Source: Centropus unirufus
Taxonomy: Eukaryota; Chordata; Aves; Cuculiformes; Centropidae
Direction: 5' to 3'
Length of the DNA: 64,000 nucleotides
NCBI GenBank assembly: GCA_013397695.1
Contig: VYZI01000053.1
Location: 2,069,982-2,133,981, forward strand
Below the pieces are notes generated by a model that worked only from the letters and a program-made list of their open reading frames with translations, made no database searches and had not been told where the DNA came from. The translations under genes and the position numbers were made by a program. Shown in pieces: positions 60,001 to 64,000 of this stretch (the stretch's first letter is position 1; the number at the start of each line of letters is the position of its first letter).

Positions 60001-63000
60001 TAAAATAGGGGGTAAAATTTCTGAAGTGTCTTTCCATTTTTCTCTATCCATTTTTCTCTATCCTTCTTTGCTCTCAGCTGCTTGGCTTCTTTTTTTTTGG
60101 ATTTCCAGTCCTCTGAGACTTGACAATTACCTGAAAGTTTGCCTTAGGCTTCATTGCTGTCTTTGTACATTGTACATTGTCTTTTTTTGCTGAAATTTAA
60201 GTGATACTTAAAAAATGATAGGGTTGATTTTGATAAATGATTTAAGGGAGGAAAGTCTCCTTTATGTCCATAAGAACAGTAGGGGCTTAGGTGAAATATG
60301 CCAGTCAGTTTAAGGCAGGAATATTGGTCTACTTGGAATGTATGACCTGATTAGAATCTTCCAGATTCATCATTTTGGAATGTTACTTTGCCCGATTAGC
60401 ATGGGGAAGATGCACTGGCAAAGGAAGAAGAGAAGATAGCTTTCAGGAGAGTAACAGGAAATATAATTTAAAAAATGTATTTGTTTCTTTGTGGCCCATT
60501 AACTCCTAAGGCTTCTGTTTTCTTGCTTTCACATCCTAGCATACCTACTGCCAACACATCGGCTTGGAGTTTATGTTCATCAATGATGTGGAGCAGTGCC
60601 AATGGATCCGGCAGAAGTTCGAGACTCCTGGTGTTATGAAGTTTACTAATGAGGAAAAAAGGACTTTGTTGGCCAGGCTGGTGCGCTCAATGAGGTATGG
60701 TGGGGTGGTGCTGGGAAACTGCTCTGTCCTGGCTGGGTGGGAGCTGGCGGGAGCTGGTGTGCGCTATAAACTCTGCTGAGGTGGAAGTGAAGGGCCTAGG
60801 TGAGGTCTGGAGTACAGGTGGGTGCAGTTAACCTGGCTGCAATATCAAAGGAAAGCGTGTACTGCGGGGTACGTCAGGGTCCGTGTGGTGACTTTCAGTA
60901 TTCTGTGTTCTTGAAAGGCAGGTTGTGGTCTATAACACTGTGCCAACTTTTGTGGCATATCTGGAAATGTTTTCATTGGCTTGCGGAGATAAGCTGGGAA
61001 AGAATTGTTTCAATGGACTAGTAAATATGCATTGGTGTTAAAGATTCATAACCTGTTTCAGGAAATTGGGAGAGAACAATGTCAGATGCTGATCATAGAA
61101 TCATGGAATGGTTTGGGTTGGAAGGGACTTCACAGACTTTCTTGAGCTCTCAGCTGAGGGTCTGCCTTGTTCGTTAGATGCGTGAGTTGTAAGGGTATTG
61201 ACGGATAAGTTTATTTGGCAACTCTTCCTTTCAATGCTTTTAGGACTTCAGTCTAAATAGGTAAATGCCAGGATTCTAAGTGAGGAATACGTTGAGTATT
61301 ACTGGATTATGGCAATGTTATGGGACGAGGCGTTGCACAGGTGATGTAACCAATACAGTTATTTTCATGAAGATGTATTTTCTTGGCCTTTTGTATCTCC
61401 AGGCTTTCTAGTGTTATAATTCTTTCAGAGTTTGTTAAAAGGTACTTTTTAACCACTCGCATTGCTTCTGGCTCAAATGCATTAAAGAATAAAGAACATA
61501 GAGCTGTCTAGGGTCGACATCTTTCTCCTGCTGCAGTTGAGGCAGAGATACCAGCGTCCTAGTGCTTGGCACGCCACCAGCCATTACATCACACAGTCTG
61601 AGGATCTCTGCCAGTGAACAGGACCTATGAGTCAGGCATGCTTTTAGCTGTGTTTCCACAAGTTTTTAATCATTACTTCCAGAAAATACAGATTCTCTGT
61701 TATTTCTTCTTCAATCCATAGAGGAGGCTTCTGTGCTGTTACTCTGCTTTACCAGTGGTCAATGTACATTCTGTATAGAATTGTACAATTGGTTATTTGG
61801 AAAGGACATATACGTAGGATGGAGTAGAGTTTAAGTGAATTTTATCTCAGGTGAAGACTCTTCTTCTTGTCTGAATTGTTTCAAAATCCTGGTGAATACT
61901 CAGATGAAGGAGAAACATGACTTACATTCTCTCCCATGTCTGTCTCCTTAGATGTGACTTACTGCCAGAGGCCTAAAAACACGTATTCCTAGATGTCTTA
62001 AAACACTGTAATGCAATTTTATTTGCTAAAGGCTGTTTGACAATAATTACCTTCTACATCATCTGAATGCAAACATTCTCTCTTGTTTTTTTTTTTGTTT
62101 GTTTTCTTTTTTGGCAAAAGATTTGAGGACTTCCTTGCTCGCAAGTGGTCTTCGGAAAAGAGATTTGGGTTGGAAGGATGTGAAGTAATGATTCCCGCAC
62201 TTAAGACCATCATTGACAAATCCAGTGAAATGGGAATTGAATATGTTATAATGGGGATGCCTCACAGGTAATGTCATTGGAACCCCTCCCAAAAATGGGC
62301 TTATTGTCTTAAGATGAGTTTCAGCTTCTAGAATATTATCAATGAAGTTGATATCGGAGAAGGTAGGGTGGCAAGAGTCAGTCGTAGTGGGTAATGGGAA
62401 CAAAATCCCTGTCAGTGGGAGGCTACAGGCTTCACAGGTGAATGTTTCACAGATAAATGATAGCAAAACTCACTTCAGAGTGCTTTGAAGCTGCAAGGAA
62501 ATGTGGCAGTAGTCATGGTTTCTGTTCCGTTGCTTAGAGTCTTGAACTGAGAAAGCTTGGTGAGATACTATAAAGGTTTTACAACGTTTTTTATAAAAAT
62601 TTTGCAGTCTGCCCTAATTGATTATTAATGTCATAATGTTAAAACTGATAGCTTTAAAAATTCATTGACCAGACTGGAGTAACTCAGTGTTACAAAGTGT
62701 CTGTGGGGATGCACTTTGCAATGGGAGGAGAAGGGTAGAATGGAGGATTTCAGGCTCAGAAGTTTGGAGCAAACTTCTTGCTTGCAAATTTCTGGCAGAG
62801 GTGGCTTGCTGGTTTTAGAAATTTCAGATTATTATAACCATTTTTGGTAATATTATATGGAATATTATATGGTAATATATGGAATGTTATTACCATTTTT
62901 GAGACATAACCGTGTTTGGAATTTTCTTAGAGGTAGGCTGAATGTTTTGGCTAACGTAATCCGAAAAGAGCTGGAGCAGATCTTCTGTCAGTTTGATCCC

Positions 63001-63709
63001 AAGTTGGAAGCAGCTGATGAGGTAAGATGCTTCCTCAATAGTTCTACATAGAGATTTCAAAGTTTTTTGCCATTTCAGTCATATGAAAATAGCTTTATCA
63101 GCTGTTGAAGTGCGTTGTCTGCTTTTCCACTTAGAGGAGGAGTATTCGGTGACATTTCTTAACAGATTTTAAGGCTATACTGTACCTCTAGCATGCAGAA
63201 GGTGCCTTAGGAGGTAGATAAGTTAGTTCCAGGTCATTTGACTGTGTTCATAATCTCTAAGTATCTTGCCAATATGAATGAAATGAGTGTCTGAATGAAA
63301 TGAGTGTCAATGTTACCTAAATATTTATCCGATATTGGAGAGTGACGCTAAGATAATAAAATAGGAAAAATGTTCCGGCTTGAAATTACAGTGTCAAACC
63401 CATAGTGCATACAGATGTACAATCAGCTATATGCATTTTTTGGACTGAAGCACAACTTTTAGGTGTAATCAATCAGATGCAGCCAGTATGAATGACATTC
63501 CTGAATTGTGACTACATCTTGCCTGTTAGGGATCTGGGGATGTAAAGTATCACCTGGGAATGTACCATGAAAGGATCAACCGAGCAACAAACAAGAAAAT
63601 CACTCTGTCCCTGATGGCTAACCCTTCTCACTTGGAAGCAGTTGATCCTGTTGTGCAAGGGAAGACAAAAGCTGAACAGTTTTATCGAGGGGATACAGCA
63701 GGGAAAAAG
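44816..63709 (+). CDS. OGDHL: OGDHL, first eight coding exons: 2-oxoglutarate dehydrogenase E1-like, mitochondrial
   Basis: OGDHL is a paralogue of the thiamine-diphosphate E1 subunit of the 2-oxoglutarate dehydrogenase complex in the mitochondrial matrix. Exons 44816-45022, 51330-51509, 55765-55867, 59134-59249, 60540-60694, 62121-62267, 62931-63021 and 63530-63709 join in frame to 393 codons of an expected ~1010. In order they give a basic presequence (1-~40), the N-terminal NYVEEMYYAWLENPKSVHK segment (~50-69), LVEDHLAVQSLIRAYQ, DADLDS (~145-150, proposed in Ca2+ sensing of this family), PTTTFIGG, and the dehydrogenase domain start with GMPHRGRLNVLAN (~299-311). OGDHL is preferred to OGDH because of the adjacent PARG and residues such as RFEDFLARKW, CEVMIPALK and EAVDPVVQGKTKAEQFYRGD. 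Catalytic thiamine-binding exons lie beyond the right edge. Confidence 0.95.
45023..51329 (+). other. OGDHL: OGDHL intron after coding exon 1
   Basis: This AT-rich intron has one CR1 (46852-47274, +) and a short GTTTT tandem at about 48393-48416. From 47280 to 51329 I see no repeat family and no exon. Regulatory elements could be present but cannot be identified here. Confidence 0.75.
46852..47274 (+). mobile_element. CR1 fragment in OGDHL intron
   Basis: GGGGTTATTCAGTCTGGAGA through CCAACTCAAACCATTCTGTG ATTCTG. Confidence 0.9.
51330..51509 (+). CDS. OGDHL: OGDHL coding exon 2
   Basis: This exon has 60 codons, from SWDLFFRNANAGQACDPHLP to KLVEDHLAVQSLIRAYQ. The ends are conserved with human OGDHL. 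The middle (about residues 78-110) is the family's variable linker. Acceptor ATGTCCAG and donor CAG|GTAAGT, both phase 0. Confidence 0.96.
54110..54690 (-). mobile_element. CR1 LINE fragment, inverted, in OGDHL intron
   Basis: AGCATAGAATGGTTTGGGCT opens the reversed tail. CTTCTCCAGGCTGAACAACC is in the body, and the copy probably extends to GGCGCAGAGGTGAGACTGAC. The far boundary is uncertain. Confidence 0.87.
55520..55690 (+). mobile_element. CR1 3' fragment just before OGDHL coding exon 3
   Basis: CTGGCACAGGTTGTCCAGGG through TTCCAACCCAAAGCATTCTA. It ends 75 bp before the exon and leaves the pyrimidine tract intact. Confidence 0.85.
55765..55867 (+). CDS. OGDHL: OGDHL coding exon 3 (DADLD segment)
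   Basis: This 103-bp exon encodes [20 protein letters not shown] followed by [26 protein letters not shown] is nearly invariant in the family. Acceptor TTTTTTTCAG and donor CTTG|GTGTGT (weak at +3 to +5). A CR1 tail ends 75 bp upstream, and the intron between is open in the same frame as this exon. Confidence 0.96.
55868..59133 (+). other. OGDHL: OGDHL intron after coding exon 3
   Basis: No CR1 was found here. It has an AT-rich block of repeated AATATTAAT-like words at 56141-56184, and a 224-codon open frame on the opposite strand (56203-56877) described separately. No duplicated version of the neighbouring exon is visible. Confidence 0.7.
56203..56877 (-). other. Unexplained 224-codon antisense open frame in an OGDHL intron
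   Basis: This is the longest uninterrupted frame in the window that is free of unresolved bases. It starts MCKHLSTYRPKHSITFIGSR and ends with an Ile-rich tail. It is basic, rich in Ser, Lys, Gln and Phe, with no motif I recognise and no low-complexity bias. No promoter, splice or polyadenylation structure was identified for it. It may be chance, a decayed mobile element or a processed relic. I do not claim it is a gene. Confidence 0.2.
59134..59249 (+). CDS. OGDHL: OGDHL coding exon 4
   Basis: This 116-bp exon encodes FYGLHESDLDKVFQLPTTTF then IGGNENSLSLREIIRRLE after a split glycine. The N-terminal half reads like OGDH (FYGL-ESDLDKVF) rather than my recollection of human OGDHL (FYDLQEADLDKEF). 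The rest (NSLSLREIIRRLE) matches OGDHL. Acceptor CTGTATAG and donor GAG|GTCAGT. Confidence 0.95.
59681..59700. repeat. Perfect inverted repeat (8-bp stems, 4-base loop)
   Basis: TGTCACAT and ATGTGACA pair perfectly around AATA. It is intronic, short and AT-flanked, so it may be chance. Confidence 0.6.
60540..60694 (+). CDS. OGDHL: OGDHL coding exon 5
   Basis: This 155-bp exon encodes HTYCQHIGLEFMFINDVEQC then QWIRQKFETPGVMKF and RTLLARLVRSM. GLEFMFINDVEQC is the OGDHL form, where OGDH has GVEFMFINDLEQC. Acceptor CATCCTAG and donor TGAG|GTATGG, ending in phase 2. Confidence 0.96.
61093..61134 (-). mobile_element. CR1 3' tail remnant
   Basis: ATCATAGAATCATGGAATGG then TTTGGGTTGGAAGGGAC, which is only the terminal ~40 bases. 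Such a short piece indicates very early truncation of reverse transcription. Confidence 0.8.
62121..62267 (+). CDS. OGDHL: OGDHL coding exon 6
   Basis: This 147-bp exon encodes FEDFLARKWSSEKRFGLEGC then EVMIPALKTIIDKSSEMGIE and YVIMGMPH. It starts the thiamine-dependent dehydrogenase domain. The acceptor TTGGCAAAAG follows a T-rich tract. Donor CACAG|GTAATG. Confidence 0.96.
62841..62900. repeat. AT-rich block of repeated and inverted ATATGG/ACCATT words
   Basis: Repeats of TAATATTATATGGAATATTA-type sequence are flanked by ACCATTTTTGGTAAT and ATTACCATTTTT. It lies 30 bp before OGDHL coding exon 7, so it occupies the branch-point region. Confidence 0.55.
62931..63021 (+). CDS. OGDHL: OGDHL coding exon 7
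   Basis: This 91-bp exon encodes GRLNVLANVIRKELEQIFCQ then FDPKLEAADE. Together with the end of exon 6 it forms GMPHRGRLNVLAN, a substrate/cofactor-site motif of E1 enzymes. Acceptor TTTTCTTAG and donor GAG|GTAAGA. Confidence 0.96.
63275..63308. repeat. 17-bp tandem duplication (two copies)
   Basis: TGAATGAAATGAGTGTC occurs twice in direct succession within the OGDHL intron between coding exons 7 and 8. It is probably a replication-slippage product. Confidence 0.8.
63530..63709 (+). CDS. OGDHL: OGDHL coding exon 8 (last in window)
   Basis: This exon has 60 codons, from GSGDVKYHLGMYHERINRAT to NPSHLEAVDPVVQGKTKAEQ and FYRGDTAGKK. EAVDPVVQGKTKAEQFYRGD is OGDHL-like. Acceptor CTGTTAG and donor AAG|GTAAAG. 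The remaining ~290 bases to the window edge are intron. Confidence 0.96.
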
Positions 63710-64000
63710 GTAAAGATTTTTCTAATGTAGTAACTCCTGGTGGTTTTCCATATTATTTTTAATACAAATAGTTTGCCTGCAGTTTTTTATCGCAGTGTCT
63801 TCCTCTCTTCCTTTTTCACAAAAGAGAGATATCACCTGCTAAACTACGTAGGGCTGACCTGGTAGCTCAAGGGCAACTCCAGGAAGTAGGCTTAGAACTT
63901 CTTCACTTGAGAACTGAGCAAAGGCAGCAGAATGCTTACAAAATCTATGGTGTATTATGAAAATACAGTTCTGGGGTTTTAAGCACTACAGAAGTATATG

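Larger units (their letters stand above)
59250..62120 (+). other. OGDHL: OGDHL introns around coding exon 5
   Basis: Flanking coding exon 5 (60540-60694), these two introns hold a perfect 8-bp hairpin at 59681-59700, a 15-bp tandem duplication near 60033-60062, and a short CR1 tail (61093-61134, -). The rest shows nothing identifiable. Confidence 0.7.

Noticed and set aside
60388..60425. U6 snRNA-like words (GATTAGCATGG preceded by TTGGAATG)
   Set aside because: Only about 30 bases resemble U6. The 5' stem, the ACAGAGA box and the 3' portion are absent, so coincidence or a badly decayed pseudogene cannot be told apart.
55868..60539. A second, mutually exclusive copy of coding exon 4 as known for OGDH (4a/4b)
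   Set aside because: I searched the introns on both sides of 59134-59249 for another LPTTTFIGG-like segment and found none.

Overview
This window is nuclear DNA of a bird. Two observations support that. It holds about 33 CR1 LINE copies ending in the avian CR1 3' signature (ATTCTATGA-type tails). It also holds two vertebrate genes in the same order and orientation I recall from human 10q11: PARG followed by OGDHL, both here on the + strand. My hand tally puts CR1 at roughly 12 kb, close to a fifth of the window. That is high for a chicken-like genome and would fit one of the CR1-rich bird lineages, but the species cannot be named from this.

Layout. Positions 2488-22047 carry the last eight coding exons of PARG (poly(ADP-ribose) glycohydrolase). 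They include the whole second half of the catalytic macrodomain: the GGG...QEE signature, the TGYAETY tyrosine, the GNWGCGAFGGD loop and the YFTFGD phenylalanines. The earlier exons lie left of the window. All exons join in frame, but one intron (11247-14644) can only be spliced in frame with a GC-AG donor. From the stop at 22047 to about 25430 the sequence is free of CR1 and probably includes the PARG 3' UTR. Positions 25430-38400 are intergenic and dense in CR1, with no gene I can support. At 38575-39600 there is a GC-rich, CpG-rich block. It starts with a degenerate array of GGGGCGTGGCCTG units, is broken by a 147-N assembly gap (38855-39001) and looks like the OGDHL promoter. A CR1-containing first intron leads to the OGDHL start codon at 44816. 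The first eight coding exons (44816-63709, 393 codons) encode the mitochondrial presequence, the N-terminal E1 helix region, the DADLD segment and the start of the thiamine-dependent dehydrogenase domain with its GMPHRGRLNVLAN motif. The gene continues past the right edge.

The two genes have separate jobs. PARG removes poly(ADP-ribose) chains made in DNA-damage signalling. OGDHL is a paralogue of the E1 subunit of the mitochondrial 2-oxoglutarate dehydrogenase complex. Their adjacency looks like conserved synteny rather than a functional unit. Apart from genes, CR1 and the promoter block, the window holds simple repeats, a few small dyads and one unexplained 224-codon antisense open frame in an OGDHL intron. 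I found no RNA gene, no retroviral element and no clearly new biological system.
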